In this document: positions 1 through 8,746 of the stretch, in pieces
Layout: each line of letters begins with the position of its first letter
How positions within the stretch are numbered: the first letter of the stretch is position 1
NCBI GenBank assembly: GCA_049583635.1
Contig: JBAUWF010000094.1
Location: 1 to 22,985, forward strand
Direction of reading: 5' to 3'
Source of the DNA: Dokdonella_A sp049583635
GTDB lineage: Bacteria; Pseudomonadota; Gammaproteobacteria; Xanthomonadales; Rhodanobacteraceae
Length of the DNA: 22,985 bases
The notes under the pieces: model-generated
The model's database searches: none
Told to the model about the DNA's origin: nothing
The model's input: the letters and a program-made list of their open reading frames with translations, nothing else
Position numbers and translations under genes: made by a program

Positions 1-829
1 TCGCCGCCTCGGCGTTGCCGTCGAGGATGCGCAACGCGGGCAGGTCCGAAGTGGCACGGGCGGTTCCGTTTCCCAGGTCAAAACCGGCTTCGCGCGCGAT
101 CGTCTCGAATGCCGCACGACAGGCCGCATTCGCCATCGGCGCGACGATGTGCAATCCGGCGATTTCGCGTGCGAGCAGACGCGCCGCGCCGAGAAAATCG
201 GCTCCGAGGCGATTGATTTCGTCGAGCCGGCTGCCGGGCAGCATGGCCAGGGTCGGTACGTCGGCCGGCAGGCCGAGAGTGCGTCTGGCCGCCATGCGGT
301 CGGGCTCGATCGCGAAACGCCGGGCCAGCGGATGGCCGACGAAACGCGCATCGACCCCATGGCGTGTATAGATCGCCGGTTCCATCGGAAACAGGCAGAG
401 CACCCGGTCGGCACTGCGCCCGATCTTGTCCGCGCGCTTCTCGCGCCAGGCCCAGATGGACGGGCTGACGTAATGGACCGTTGCGATACCCGTCTTTCGG
501 AGTTTGCGTTCCACCCCGAGGTTGAAGTCGGGAGCGTCGATGCCGATGAAAACGTCCGGTCGCCAGGCGCGCGCGCGATCCAACAGATTCCGCCGCAGTG
601 CCAGCAGGTCCGGCAGGTGCCTGAGTACCTCGACCAGGCCCATGACGCTCAGTTTCTCCATCGGATACCAGGCATCGAGCCCGGCCGCGATCATGCGCGC
701 TCCACCGATCCCGGCGAAACTCGCTTCGGGAAACCGTTCACGCAGGGCATCGATGAGTCCGGCACCGAGCACGTCGCCGGATGCCTCGCCGGCGACCAGC
801 CCGAATCGCGGCGCCGCGCGCGTTGTCAC
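1..829 (-). CDS. lpxB: Lipid-A-disaccharide synthase LpxB (partial, 3' end outside window)
   Basis: LpxB is a GT19 glycosyltransferase at the inner membrane. It joins UDP-2,3-diacylglucosamine to lipid X to form the lipid A disaccharide. Translating the minus strand from a GTG at 827-829 gives VTTRAAPRFGLVAGEASGD, the typical LpxB N-terminus with its GEASGD motif. Further family motifs follow: GIGG, a VMGLVEVL segment, IDAPDFN, the YVSPSIWAWR block and LPGSR. About 276 residues are visible out of roughly 380 usual for the family, so the C-terminal third lies beyond base 1. The GTG overlaps the lpxA stop by four bases (GTGA) and no other start fits as well, so translation is probably coupled to lpxA. 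Identity is certain from the motifs; the start is well supported by the overlap. Confidence 0.96.
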   Translation of the reverse strand, partial: MTTRAAPRFGLVAGEASGDVLGAGLIDALRERFPEASFAGIGGARMIAAGLDAWYPMEKLSVMGLVEVLRHLPDLLALRRNLLDRARAWRPDVFIGIDAPDFNLGVERKLRKTGIATVHYVSPSIWAWREKRADKIGRSADRVLCLFPMEPAIYTRHGVDARFVGHPLARRFAIEPDRMAARRTLGLPADVPTLAMLPGSRLDEINRLGADFLGAARLLAREIAGLHIVAPMANAACRAAFETIAREAGFDLGNGTARATSDLPALRILDGNAEAA

Positions 830-1599
830 CTCAGTAACGAGCGCTGGCTTTGCGCGAGGAAGTCCAGCATCACCTTGACGTCCGGTGCGCTGTCCGCGGC
901 TTCGGCCAGCTCGGCGCGCGCTTCGGCCAACGGCAGGCCGGATAGATACAGCGTCTTGTAGGCGCGCTTGATGGCACCGATGCGTTCGCTCGAATAACCG
1001 CGCCTGCGCAGCCCTTCGCTGTTGACGCCCCGCGGCTCGGCATAGTTGCCGGCCACGGTGACATATGGCGGAACGTCGCGGTTGATGATGGCGCCCATTG
1101 CGGTGAAGGCATGCGCGCCGATCTGGCAGAACTGATGGATCAGACTGAAGCCGCCGAGTGTCACGAAGTCGGCGACGTGGACGTGGCCGGCCAGCGATGC
1201 CGCGTTGGCCATGATCGTGTTGTTGCCGACAATGCAGTCGTGCGCGATGTGAACGTACGCCATCAACCAGTTGTCGTTGCCGATGCGGGTGGTAGCGCCT
1301 CCGTCGGCGGTGCCACGGTTGAAGGTGACGAATTCACGGATGACGTTGCGGTCGCCGATCACCAGCGCAGTTGCTTCGTCACGAAACTTCTTGTCCTGCG
1401 GCGCCGCACCGAGCGAGGCGAACTGGAAGACCCGGTTATCGCGTCCGATGTGTGTCGTGCCCTCTATCACCACGTGCGGCCCGATCCAGGTGCCATCGCC
1501 GATTTCGACGTCGGCGCCGATGATGCTGTAGGCACCGACGCTGACGTTGCGACCCATGCGAGCAGCGGGGTCGATCAGCGCGGTCGCATGAATCGTCAC
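826..1599 (-). CDS. lpxA: UDP-N-acetylglucosamine O-acyltransferase LpxA
   Basis: LpxA catalyses the first step of lipid A synthesis, moving a 3-hydroxyacyl chain from ACP to the 3-OH of UDP-GlcNAc in the cytoplasm. The 257-residue product begins VTIHATALIDP and folds as hexapeptide repeats (left-handed beta helix), with a C-terminal helical part ending SQRSLLR; E. coli LpxA is 262. The catalytic histidine is H120 in HIAHDC (E. coli H125). At the position of the E. coli acyl-chain ruler G173 this protein has M168, as in Pseudomonas aeruginosa LpxA (M169), which uses C10 chains. The start is GTG at 1597-1599, overlapping the fabZ stop as GTGA. The frame stays open far upstream through fabZ, but the protein homology begins only at this GTG. 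Confidence 0.97.
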   Translation of the reverse strand: MTIHATALIDPAARMGRNVSVGAYSIIGADVEIGDGTWIGPHVVIEGTTHIGRDNRVFQFASLGAAPQDKKFRDEATALVIGDRNVIREFVTFNRGTADGGATTRIGNDNWLMAYVHIAHDCIVGNNTIMANAASLAGHVHVADFVTLGGFSLIHQFCQIGAHAFTAMGAIINRDVPPYVTVAGNYAEPRGVNSEGLRRRGYSSERIGAIKRAYKTLYLSGLPLAEARAELAEAADSAPDVKVMLDFLAQSQRSLLR

Positions 1600-2072
1600 C
1601 CGGCGCGCCCCGCGCACAGCAGTTCGGCTTCGGCCACGACCTGGGTGTCGACCAGCGCCCGGCAACGAAACTGGCACATCGAGCGGATTTGACGCAGCTG
1701 TTCGATCTCGAGCGTAACCTGGTCGCCCGGAACCACCATGCGCGAAAATCGCGCCTTGTCGACTCTGGCCAGATAGAACAATGCCCTGCGATTCTCGCCG
1801 TTCGCGATCGACAGATGGACGAGCAAGCCGCATGCCTGAGCCATCGACTCGATGAGCAGGACGCCGGGCATGACCGGATGGCCCGGAAAGTGACCCTGAA
1901 AGAACGGCTCGTTGACGCTGACGTTCTTGATCGCGGTCAGTCGCTCGCCCGGCGTGTAGGCAATCACGCGATCGACCAGCAGGAACGGATAGCGATGCGG
2001 CAGCAGGCTCTGGATCGCATCGGCGTCCAGCGGCAGCTTGAAGGCGTCCTCGATGTCCCTGGTTGGGTTCAT
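1596..2072 (-). CDS. fabZ: 3-hydroxyacyl-ACP dehydratase FabZ
   Basis: FabZ dehydrates 3-hydroxyacyl-ACP in fatty acid elongation and competes with LpxA and LpxD for the same substrate, which explains its place between them. The 158-residue hot-dog-fold protein shows LLPHRYPFLLVDRV and the active-site block GHFPGHPVMPG, with the catalytic pair H61 and E75 (E. coli H54/E68). I chose the ATG at 2070-2072 because MNPTRDIEDAF gives the normal length, because an AAGGA ribosome-binding site lies about 10 bases upstream, and because this ATG overlaps the lpxD stop as ATGA. The longer open frame to 2153 only adds unrelated residues read out of lpxD. Confidence 0.97.
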   Translation of the reverse strand: MNPTRDIEDAFKLPLDADAIQSLLPHRYPFLLVDRVIAYTPGERLTAIKNVSVNEPFFQGHFPGHPVMPGVLLIESMAQACGLLVHLSIANGENRRALFYLARVDKARFSRMVVPGDQVTLEIEQLRQIRSMCQFRCRALVDTQVVAEAELLCAGRAG

Positions 2073-3091
2073 GATTTTTTTTCCTTTTCGATCGCGGCGA
2101 CGCGCCGGACCAGATCGTCGAGATGCTTGAAACGCGTGGCGTTGCGTCGCCATGCACGGGTATCTTGAATCGGTGTGCCGGACGAATATTCGCCGGCCGC
2201 GGAAATCGAGTGCGTTACCAGGCTCATCGCGGTCACCCGGACGTTGTCGGCAATGCGCAGGTGCCCGAGTATGCCAGCGCCGCCGCCGATCAGGCAGTGG
2301 CGGCCGATGGTTGCGCTGCCGGCCACGGCGGAACAGCCGGCCATGGCGGTATGCGCGCCAATGGTCACGTTATGCGCGATCTGGATCTGGTTGTCGAGGC
2401 GTACGTCGTTTTCCAGCACCGTATCGCCGAGCGTGCCGCGATCGATCGTGGTATTGGCCCCGATCTCGCAATCGTCGCCGATGCGCACCCCGCCGAGTTG
2501 CGGCACCTTGATCCAGCCGTCGTCGGTGAGAGCGATACCGAAACCATCGGCGCCGATGACCGCGCCGGGATGGATCAGTACGCGCCGGCCGATCAGAACC
2601 GAGGCAACCAGCGTGACGCGTGCGATCAGGCGCGAATGCGCACCCACGATGCAGTCGCGCCCGACGCTGCAATGCGGACCGATATCGGCGCCTTCCTCGA
2701 TCCGCGCACCGGATTCGATCACGCAGAATGGACCGATGCAGGCACTGGCGGAGACGTGGGCGCCGTCGGCGACCACGGCGCTCGGGTGGATGCCGGGTGC
2801 GCGTGCCGGTTCTGGTGCAAACAACGCGGCGACCCGCGCAAACGCGACGTAGGGGTCGGATGCGATCAGTGCGGCAGTGGGACACATCGACGCGTCGGAC
2901 TCGCGCACGATCACGGCCCCAGCCCGCGTCGCGGCAAGTTGCGCACGGTAGCGTGGATTGGCGAGAAAGCCGAGCTGGTCCGGGCCTGCATCGCCAAGTG
3001 TGGCGACACCGCAAATCGCCCGTTCCGGGTCGCCGCGCAGTTCGAGCCCGCACAGTGAAGCGATCTCGTCGAGTGCAATCGGCCGGGTCAT
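2069..3091 (-). CDS. lpxD: UDP-3-O-(3-hydroxyacyl)glucosamine N-acyltransferase LpxD
   Basis: LpxD adds the second 3-hydroxyacyl chain, at the 2-amino group, in the third step of lipid A synthesis (cytoplasm). The product is 340 residues, the usual size (E. coli 341). An N-terminal uridine-binding domain (about 1-100, with GFLANPRYRAQL) precedes a hexapeptide-repeat beta helix (about 100-300). The NQIQIAHN segment carries the likely catalytic H240 (E. coli H239). The C-terminal helix (about 315-340) is charged. The ATG overlaps the skp stop as ATGA, and its own stop overlaps fabZ the same way, so the skp-lpxD-fabZ-lpxA-lpxB run looks translationally coupled. Confidence 0.97.
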   Translation of the reverse strand: MTRPIALDEIASLCGLELRGDPERAICGVATLGDAGPDQLGFLANPRYRAQLAATRAGAVIVRESDASMCPTAALIASDPYVAFARVAALFAPEPARAPGIHPSAVVADGAHVSASACIGPFCVIESGARIEEGADIGPHCSVGRDCIVGAHSRLIARVTLVASVLIGRRVLIHPGAVIGADGFGIALTDDGWIKVPQLGGVRIGDDCEIGANTTIDRGTLGDTVLENDVRLDNQIQIAHNVTIGAHTAMAGCSAVAGSATIGRHCLIGGGAGILGHLRIADNVRVTAMSLVTHSISAAGEYSSGTPIQDTRAWRRNATRFKHLDDLVRRVAAIEKEKKS

Positions 3092-3639
3092 TGCTTGCCA
3101 GCCGCGTCCCGATATTGACGTTTCAGCCGCTCAAGCACCTGATCGGTGATGTCCACCCGGGAACTGGCGTAGACCACGGGACTCGGCACGATCAGGTCGT
3201 AGCCCTGCTCACGCGCAAATTCGACCACCGCGTTGTTGATGTCGCGCCAACTCCGGTCGAGTTCCTGGTCGCTGCGCGATTTCAATTCTGCACGCAGCGC
3301 ATCCCGGTTGCGCTTGATCGAACGGTCGAGGGCATCGATCTCGCGTTTGCGTGAAACGGCATCGTCGGTGCCCGCATGTTTGGTATCGCCTTCCTGTTGC
3401 GCGCGCAACGCGGCCAGACGCTGCTCGTCGGCTTTGAGGGCCGCATCACGCGGGGCGAATTCCTGCTCGAGTTCGTTGCGGCTGGCGATGACCTGGGGCG
3501 CATTGTCGAGCAGGCGCTTCATGTCGACATACCCAATCTTGCCGGTGTGCTCCTGTGCCACGGCAACCGCGCTTCCTGCGATCGCCGCAGCGAACAGGAG
3601 CATACGGATCCATGACCCTGCCAGTGCACTACGACTCAC
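3088..3639 (-). CDS. skp: Periplasmic OmpH/Skp-family chaperone
   Basis: Skp (OmpH) is a trimeric periplasmic chaperone that carries unfolded outer-membrane proteins to the BAM complex. The 183-residue product has a signal peptide (basic start, hydrophobic stretch 13-25, cleavage after AVA at 26-28), then GKIGYVDMKRLLDNAP, the usual Skp opening strand. A long charged, helix-forming segment (about 50-140) would make the tentacle-like coiled arms, and DLIVPSPVVYASSRVDIT matches the C-terminal part. The start is GTG at 3637-3639, with GGGAG about eight bases upstream; the internal ATG at codon 13 lacks a good ribosome-binding site and would remove the positive end of the signal peptide. It lies between bamA and lpxD, the standard gammaproteobacterial order. 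Confidence 0.95.
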   Translation of the reverse strand: MSRSALAGSWIRMLLFAAAIAGSAVAVAQEHTGKIGYVDMKRLLDNAPQVIASRNELEQEFAPRDAALKADEQRLAALRAQQEGDTKHAGTDDAVSRKREIDALDRSIKRNRDALRAELKSRSDQELDRSWRDINNAVVEFAREQGYDLIVPSPVVYASSRVDITDQVLERLKRQYRDAAGKQ

Positions 3640-3695
3640 GCGGCGGTCTCCCTGATGGTCTCTCGCGTCGCCCCTGTGCGCCGCCGAGCCGCTGT

Positions 3696-6071
3696 CTAGA
3701 ACGTGTTGCCAAACGTGAACTGGAGAGCTTCTGTGTCATCGCCCGGTTTCTTGCGAATGGGTCTGGACAAGTTGATGACAATCGGGCCGATCGGTGCGCG
3801 CCAATGTAGTGACAGACCGGTGGATGCGCGCAACTCGCCGACGCTGAACGAGCTGTAATCCCTGAACACATTGCCGACATCGACGAACAATGACAACCGT
3901 ATGCGGTCGTCATCTGCCTTGGTGAACGGCACCGGGAAGATGACTTCGGCCGAGCCTACCGTCTTGAATGCGCCGCCCAGCGGCTGGCGGCAGTTCTTGT
4001 TGCTGGCCGGGCAGATCGTCGGATTGAGGATTTCATACGGGCCGAGCGTGTTGTCGCGAAAACCGCGCACGTCGGATACGCCGCCAGCGAAGAAATTCTC
4101 GAAGAACGGCAATCCGGTGATGTCCTTGCGCGCACCGTCGCCATTGGCGTTATGGATATTGTCGGCCGCTTTGATGCTGCCGTAGCTGTCGCCGTAGCCG
4201 ATGTTGAAATTGCCGTAGAAGGTGAAGCTGCGGGTCAGCGGAATGTATTGCCCGAACTTGTAGTTGAATTTGTAGTACTCGACCGTCGCGCCCGGCAGTG
4301 TCGCTTCGAGCGATACCGTCTGCAGCGAACCGCGGGTCGGGTTGAAGAATTTGTTGCGTGTGTCATGCGCCCATGACAACTGCGCCTTGACCGCGTGAAA
4401 CGTGCGGTGATTGATCTGTGTCAGGTAGTTGATGAACGACTGCGGAGTCAAACCGGCAAACGTCGTGATCTTCGTCTGACTTATGCCGATTTGCGTATTG
4501 ATCGTATCGTTTTCGCTGATCGGGATGCCAAGATAGGTACTGAACTCATCGGTATTGGTCAGGTAACTTGCGACGTTCGCCTGACCCTGGTCCAGCTCGG
4601 TATGACGCAGGTTGTAGCCGAGGCCTAGACCATCGTCGGTCAGATACGGTTCGAAGTAGGACAACTGGTAGGTCTTGAGGAAAGAACTCTGTGCAACCGT
4701 GAAGCCCACGCGATCGCCGGTGCCGAAGAAATTGTTCTGCTGTACGGAGATACTCGCGATGATGCCCTGTAGCTGCGAGTAACCGATGCCGAACTGGAAA
4801 CTTCCGGAATTTTCCTCGGCGACCGTGACGTCGACATCGACCTGGTCCTCGGTGCCCGGAACCTTCGGAGTATCGATGGTCACCGACCTGAAATAACCGA
4901 GCCGCTGCAGGCGGATCTTGGAGCGGTCGATGGCCGCCTGCGAATACCACGCTCCCTCGAGCTGACGCATCTCGCGACGCAGCACATTGTCCTCGGTATG
5001 CGCGTTACCCTTGAACACGATGCGATGGACGTACACGCGCTTGCCGGGCTCGACATTGAAATTCAGCGCGACCAGGTGCTTGGCCTTGTCGACCGTCGGG
5101 ATCGGGTGCACCTCGGCGAATGCGTAGCCGATATTGGCGAGCACCGAGGTAATCGCGTCGGATGATGCCTCGACCTTGCGACGCGAAAACAGCTCGCCCG
5201 GTGCAACCGTGATGAGCTTGCGCAGATCCTTTTCCTTGAGAATCAGATCGCCGGTCAGCGTGATTTCGCCGATGTTGTAGATGTCGCCCTCGTGGATGTC
5301 GGCATCGACGTATATCTTGCGCTTGTCCGGGCTGATCGATACCTCGGTGGAATCGACGTTGAAATCGACATAGCCGCGATCGAGGTAGTACGAGCTCAGC
5401 TTCTCCAGGTCACCGGACAATTTCTCGCGCGAATACTGATCGTCCTTGGTGTACCAGGACAGCAACCCGGTGGTGTCGGACTCGAAATCGCTGCGTAGTT
5501 CGCGGTCACTGAAGGTCTGGTTGCCGACGATGTTCAGGTGCTTGATCTGTGCGGCCCTGCCTTCGGTAATGTTGATCGCGACTTCGACCCGGTTGCGATC
5601 CAGATTGACCGCCGAGGTTTTGACCGAGACGTTGTACTTGCCGCGGTTGTAGTACTGGCGGGTGAGTTCGCTCTGCACCTCGTCGAGCTTGAGCCGGTCA
5701 AACGGTTCGCCTTCGGCGAGACCGATGCCCTTGAGTCCCTTGCGCAGGTCCTCTTCCTTCAGATCCTTGTTGCCGCGGATGGCGATCTTCGAAATCTGCG
5801 GGCGCTCCTTGACCGTGATGATCAGGATGTCGCCCTGATGCGACAGGCGCACGTCATTGAAGAAGCCGGTCTTGTAAAGCGCGCGAATTGACTGCGCGGC
5901 ACGTGCGGGCGTCAGTGTGTCACCGCGCCCGACCGGCAGATAGGTAAATACGGTGCCCGGGGCGATTCGCGAAAGCCCGTCGACGCGGATTTCCGAAATC
6001 GTGAAACTGTCGGCGGCAAGTGCGTCGTGGCAGAACCAGGCGAACAGGAACAGGGCGGCAATACGCTTCAT
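3696..6071 (-). CDS. bamA: Outer membrane protein assembly factor BamA
   Basis: BamA is the Omp85-family core of the BAM complex, which folds and inserts beta-barrel proteins into the outer membrane. The 791-residue product has a signal peptide (MKRIAALFLF..., cleavage near ALA|AD) and five POTRA domains (about 22-420), starting with SFTISEIRVDGLSRI. A 16-strand barrel follows, with the conserved VRGF loop-6 motif in GGVSDVRGFRDN. Two cysteines nearby (TICPASNKNC) could form the loop-6 disulfide known in E. coli BamA. The chain ends in phenylalanine (GNTF), the outer-membrane barrel signal. I chose the ATG at 6069-6071 because GGAAG lies five bases upstream; the ATG four codons earlier has none and would cover that site. 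It sits between rseP and skp, as is usual. Confidence 0.97.
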   Translation of the reverse strand: MKRIAALFLFAWFCHDALAADSFTISEIRVDGLSRIAPGTVFTYLPVGRGDTLTPARAAQSIRALYKTGFFNDVRLSHQGDILIITVKERPQISKIAIRGNKDLKEEDLRKGLKGIGLAEGEPFDRLKLDEVQSELTRQYYNRGKYNVSVKTSAVNLDRNRVEVAINITEGRAAQIKHLNIVGNQTFSDRELRSDFESDTTGLLSWYTKDDQYSREKLSGDLEKLSSYYLDRGYVDFNVDSTEVSISPDKRKIYVDADIHEGDIYNIGEITLTGDLILKEKDLRKLITVAPGELFSRRKVEASSDAITSVLANIGYAFAEVHPIPTVDKAKHLVALNFNVEPGKRVYVHRIVFKGNAHTEDNVLRREMRQLEGAWYSQAAIDRSKIRLQRLGYFRSVTIDTPKVPGTEDQVDVDVTVAEENSGSFQFGIGYSQLQGIIASISVQQNNFFGTGDRVGFTVAQSSFLKTYQLSYFEPYLTDDGLGLGYNLRHTELDQGQANVASYLTNTDEFSTYLGIPISENDTINTQIGISQTKITTFAGLTPQSFINYLTQINHRTFHAVKAQLSWAHDTRNKFFNPTRGSLQTVSLEATLPGATVEYYKFNYKFGQYIPLTRSFTFYGNFNIGYGDSYGSIKAADNIHNANGDGARKDITGLPFFENFFAGGVSDVRGFRDNTLGPYEILNPTICPASNKNCRQPLGGAFKTVGSAEVIFPVPFTKADDDRIRLSLFVDVGNVFRDYSSFSVGELRASTGLSLHWRAPIGPIVINLSRPIRKKPGDDTEALQFTFGNTF

Positions 6072-6076
6072 CGTCA

Positions 6077-6081
6077 CTTCC
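6077..6081 (-). promoter_or_regulatory. Ribosome-binding site of bamA
   Basis: Read on the minus strand this is GGAAG, followed by five bases and then the ATG at 6071. It decides the bamA start, because the alternative ATG at 6083 would lie upstream of and overlap it, and has no such site of its own. Confidence 0.75.
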
Positions 6082-6150
6082 ATCCGGATGTCGGCAGATT
6101 CGCGGCGGGCGCATGCCGCGGCCTTTCTTGTTGTGCGGGCAATCTCCGGA

Positions 6151-7503
6151 TCAGGATGCGATCCGAAGGATGTCGTTGTAGAACGCCAGGCCCATGAGGG
6201 CCACGAGTGCCGTCAGCCCCAGATACTGGCCGGCGATCTGCACGCGTTCGCTCACCGGACTGCCCTTTACCAATTCGATAAGGTAATACAGCAGGTGGCC
6301 GCCGTCCAAGACCGGGATCGGCAGCAGGTTCATTATCGCAAGGCTGAGCGAAATCAACGCGAGGAAACTCAGGAACCAGGCAACGCCCATGTGCGCCGAA
6401 GTGTTGGCGTACTGCGCAATTGAGATCACACCCGAGATATTCTTCAGTGAAGCGTTGCCGCTGACCATTTTCCAGAGCATGTCCAGCGTGTCGCGGGTCA
6501 TGTGCCAGGTTTCGGCGAGGGCCGCCGGAAACGCGGCAAACACGCCGTAGCGCAAGGTGGTGTCGTAGTGCGGTTGCACGGGCCTGGCGGTAACTCCCAG
6601 TATCCAGGCTTCGTGGCCATCCCGCTGTTCGCGTACCGGCTGCGCCGAGAGGACCAGATGTTGTCCGTTGCGCAGCACATCGAGTGCAAGTGCGGTTGCG
6701 GCGCCCGCCCGCTTCGGAATCTCCGTCTGCAAGTCGCGCCAGTCGTCGACGGTGACGCCGTCGATCGCGACGATGCGATCGCCCGGCTTGAGTCCGGCGC
6801 GGGCGGCCGCACTGCCGGGTTGTACCGTTCCGACCACGGGAGGCACCGCAATTTGCGCGGGCATGAGGCCGATATCGCGGAACAGGGTACTTTCATCCTG
6901 GTCGGCCGGCAGGCTTGACAGCGCCAGCGTGCGCTCGTCGCTGCGCCCTTGCGCATCGACCACGGCGACATCGACATCGCGCCGATCCATGGCCGCCTTG
7001 GCCAGGGCCAGACTCGCATCGGTCCAGGTTGCCACCTTCTCATCGTCGATGCGCGTGATGCGCTCGCCGGCGTGCAGGCCGGCGCTTGCCGCCAGTGCGT
7101 CGGTCGGTCCGAGGACCGGCAGGTAGTCCGGCTTGCCAATCACGAACATCAACCAGAAAGCGGCTACCGCAAACAGGAGGTTGAAGGCCGGCCCGGCCGC
7201 ACTGATCGCCATGCGCTGCAGTACCGGCTTGCGGTTGTATGCCTGCCCGATCTCGCTCGCGGCGACTTCGCCCTCATGTTCGTCGAGCATCTTGACGTAG
7301 CCGCCGAGCGGCACCGCTGCTATCGCGAATTCGGTGCCATGGCGATCATGGCGCGACCACAGCGGCTTGCCGAAGCCGACCGAAAAACGCAGGACCTTCA
7401 CGCCGCAACGCCGCGCAACCACGAAATGGCCGAATTCGTGAAACGTGATCAATACGCCGAGCGTGACGATCAGCCACCACACGGAACCAAGAATTTCGCT
7501 CAT
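6151..7503 (-). CDS. rseP: RIP metalloprotease RseP (site-2 protease)
   Basis: RseP is an inner-membrane zinc protease that cuts anti-sigma factor RseA after DegS, releasing sigma-E in response to outer-membrane protein stress. It also clears leftover signal peptides. The 450-residue product (E. coli 450) has the HEFGH active site in the first membrane helix (H22, E23, H26) and the second metal-ligand motif LLPIPVLDGGH with D400 in a C-terminal helix. Two PDZ domains occupy about 115-195 and 222-290 (the second contains PGSAAARAGLKPGD). Membrane segments are near 8-28, 100-122, 372-396 and 425-442. The ATG at 7501-7503 has a GAGAG-like site upstream. Its position between dxr and bamA matches its role in the sigma-E response. 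Confidence 0.97.
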   Translation of the reverse strand: MSEILGSVWWLIVTLGVLITFHEFGHFVVARRCGVKVLRFSVGFGKPLWSRHDRHGTEFAIAAVPLGGYVKMLDEHEGEVAASEIGQAYNRKPVLQRMAISAAGPAFNLLFAVAAFWLMFVIGKPDYLPVLGPTDALAASAGLHAGERITRIDDEKVATWTDASLALAKAAMDRRDVDVAVVDAQGRSDERTLALSSLPADQDESTLFRDIGLMPAQIAVPPVVGTVQPGSAAARAGLKPGDRIVAIDGVTVDDWRDLQTEIPKRAGAATALALDVLRNGQHLVLSAQPVREQRDGHEAWILGVTARPVQPHYDTTLRYGVFAAFPAALAETWHMTRDTLDMLWKMVSGNASLKNISGVISIAQYANTSAHMGVAWFLSFLALISLSLAIMNLLPIPVLDGGHLLYYLIELVKGSPVSERVQIAGQYLGLTALVALMGLAFYNDILRIAS

Positions 7504-7567
7504 TCACTACTCTCTGAATTTTTCCTGCGGCGATCCAACGATCGCTGGCAACGCGCGGGCCAAACGT

Positions 7568-8746
7568 TCAAGCGGCAGACCGGTCAATGATACGTTGCGC
7601 CAGCCGGCGCGCGGTTAAATCGCTGTCAATCACGGCTTCGAGACTGCCGGCCGCCTCGATCGTAGCGGCAGCCAGAGTTTGCTCGATGACCTCGGCAATG
7701 CCCAGAAACGGCAGACGGCCCGCGAGAAACGCGGCCACGGCTTCCTCATTGGCCGCATTGAGCACGGCCGGCGCCGTGCCGCCGGCGCCGAGCGCATGAT
7801 AGGCCAGATCGAGGCAGCGGAACGTCTCGCGATCCGGGCGCTCGAAGTCCAGGCGCGAACGGGCGACCAGATCGAGCGGCGCGACGCCGGCGTCCACCCG
7901 TTCAGGCCAGGCCAGCGCGTGCGCCAGCGCGGTGCGCATGTCCGGGTTGCCGAGCTGGGCCAGCACCGATCCATCGACGTATTCGACCAGCGAATGGATG
8001 ATGCTCTGCGGATGCACGACGATGTCGATGACATCGGCCGGCGCCGCGAACAGGAAATGCGCCTCGATGACCTCGAGCCCCTTGTTCATCAAGGTGGCCG
8101 AGTCCACCGAGATCTTGCGGCCCATGCGCCAGTTCGGATGCGCGCAGGCCATGTCCGGCGTCACCCCGGCGAGATCGGCGCGCGTCAGACCGCGAAACGG
8201 ACCGCCCGACGCGGTCAGCAGGATGCGCCGCACCCCTGCGAGCGCCAGATCCGATCGACCCGCAGGCAGACACTGGAATACCGCATTGTGTTCGGAATCG
8301 ATTGGCAGCAAATCGCCGCCGCCAACGGACAACGCCGCCAGCAGCAATGGCCCGGCCATGACGATCGCCTCCTTGTTGGCCAGCAACAGGCGCTTGCCAC
8401 TGTGCGCTGCGGCCAGCGTCGAGGCCAGGCCTGCGGCGCCGACGATGCCGGCGATCACGGTATCGCAAAGATCGCCCGAAGCGGCCTCGATCAGTGCGTC
8501 GGGCCCTGCCCCGATCCGTGTAGTCGTTGCGCTCGCCGCAAGACGTTCGCGCAATGCGGCCGCGCACGAAGCATCGGCGATCACTGCAAGATCCGGTCGA
8601 AAGCGTTCGCAGGCTTCGGCCAGTGCGGCCACATTGCGATGGGCGGCGAGCACGCTGGCGCGAAATCGTCGCGGATGGCGTGCGATCACGTCGAGTGAGC
8701 TGGTGCCGATCGATCCGGTTGCGCCAAGGACGGCGATACGCCTCAT
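7568..8746 (-). CDS. dxr: 1-deoxy-D-xylulose-5-phosphate reductoisomerase Dxr (IspC)
   Basis: Dxr converts DXP to 2-C-methylerythritol 4-phosphate with NADPH, the committed step of the non-mevalonate isoprenoid pathway, and is the target of fosmidomycin. The 392-residue product shows the nucleotide-binding GATGSIG (8-14), LLANKEAIVMAG, and the metal-binding residues D150 and E152 in PIDSEHNAVFQ plus E225 in LMNKGLEVIEA (E. coli D150, E152, E231). I chose the ATG at 8744-8746, which overlaps the cdsA stop as ATGA; a GTG eleven codons further upstream extends the frame without homology. Its product feeds UppS, encoded two genes upstream in the same cluster. Confidence 0.97.
   Translation of the reverse strand: MRRIAVLGATGSIGTSSLDVIARHPRRFRASVLAAHRNVAALAEACERFRPDLAVIADASCAAALRERLAASATTTRIGAGPDALIEAASGDLCDTVIAGIVGAAGLASTLAAAHSGKRLLLANKEAIVMAGPLLLAALSVGGGDLLPIDSEHNAVFQCLPAGRSDLALAGVRRILLTASGGPFRGLTRADLAGVTPDMACAHPNWRMGRKISVDSATLMNKGLEVIEAHFLFAAPADVIDIVVHPQSIIHSLVEYVDGSVLAQLGNPDMRTALAHALAWPERVDAGVAPLDLVARSRLDFERPDRETFRCLDLAYHALGAGGTAPAVLNAANEEAVAAFLAGRLPFLGIAEVIEQTLAAATIEAAGSLEAVIDSDLTARRLAQRIIDRSAA

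Noticed and set aside
1689..3354. Plus-strand open frames of 150-310 codons opposite fabZ, lpxD and skp
   Set aside because: These are shadows of the lpx genes; the sequences are repetitive and basic or acidic with no known motif.
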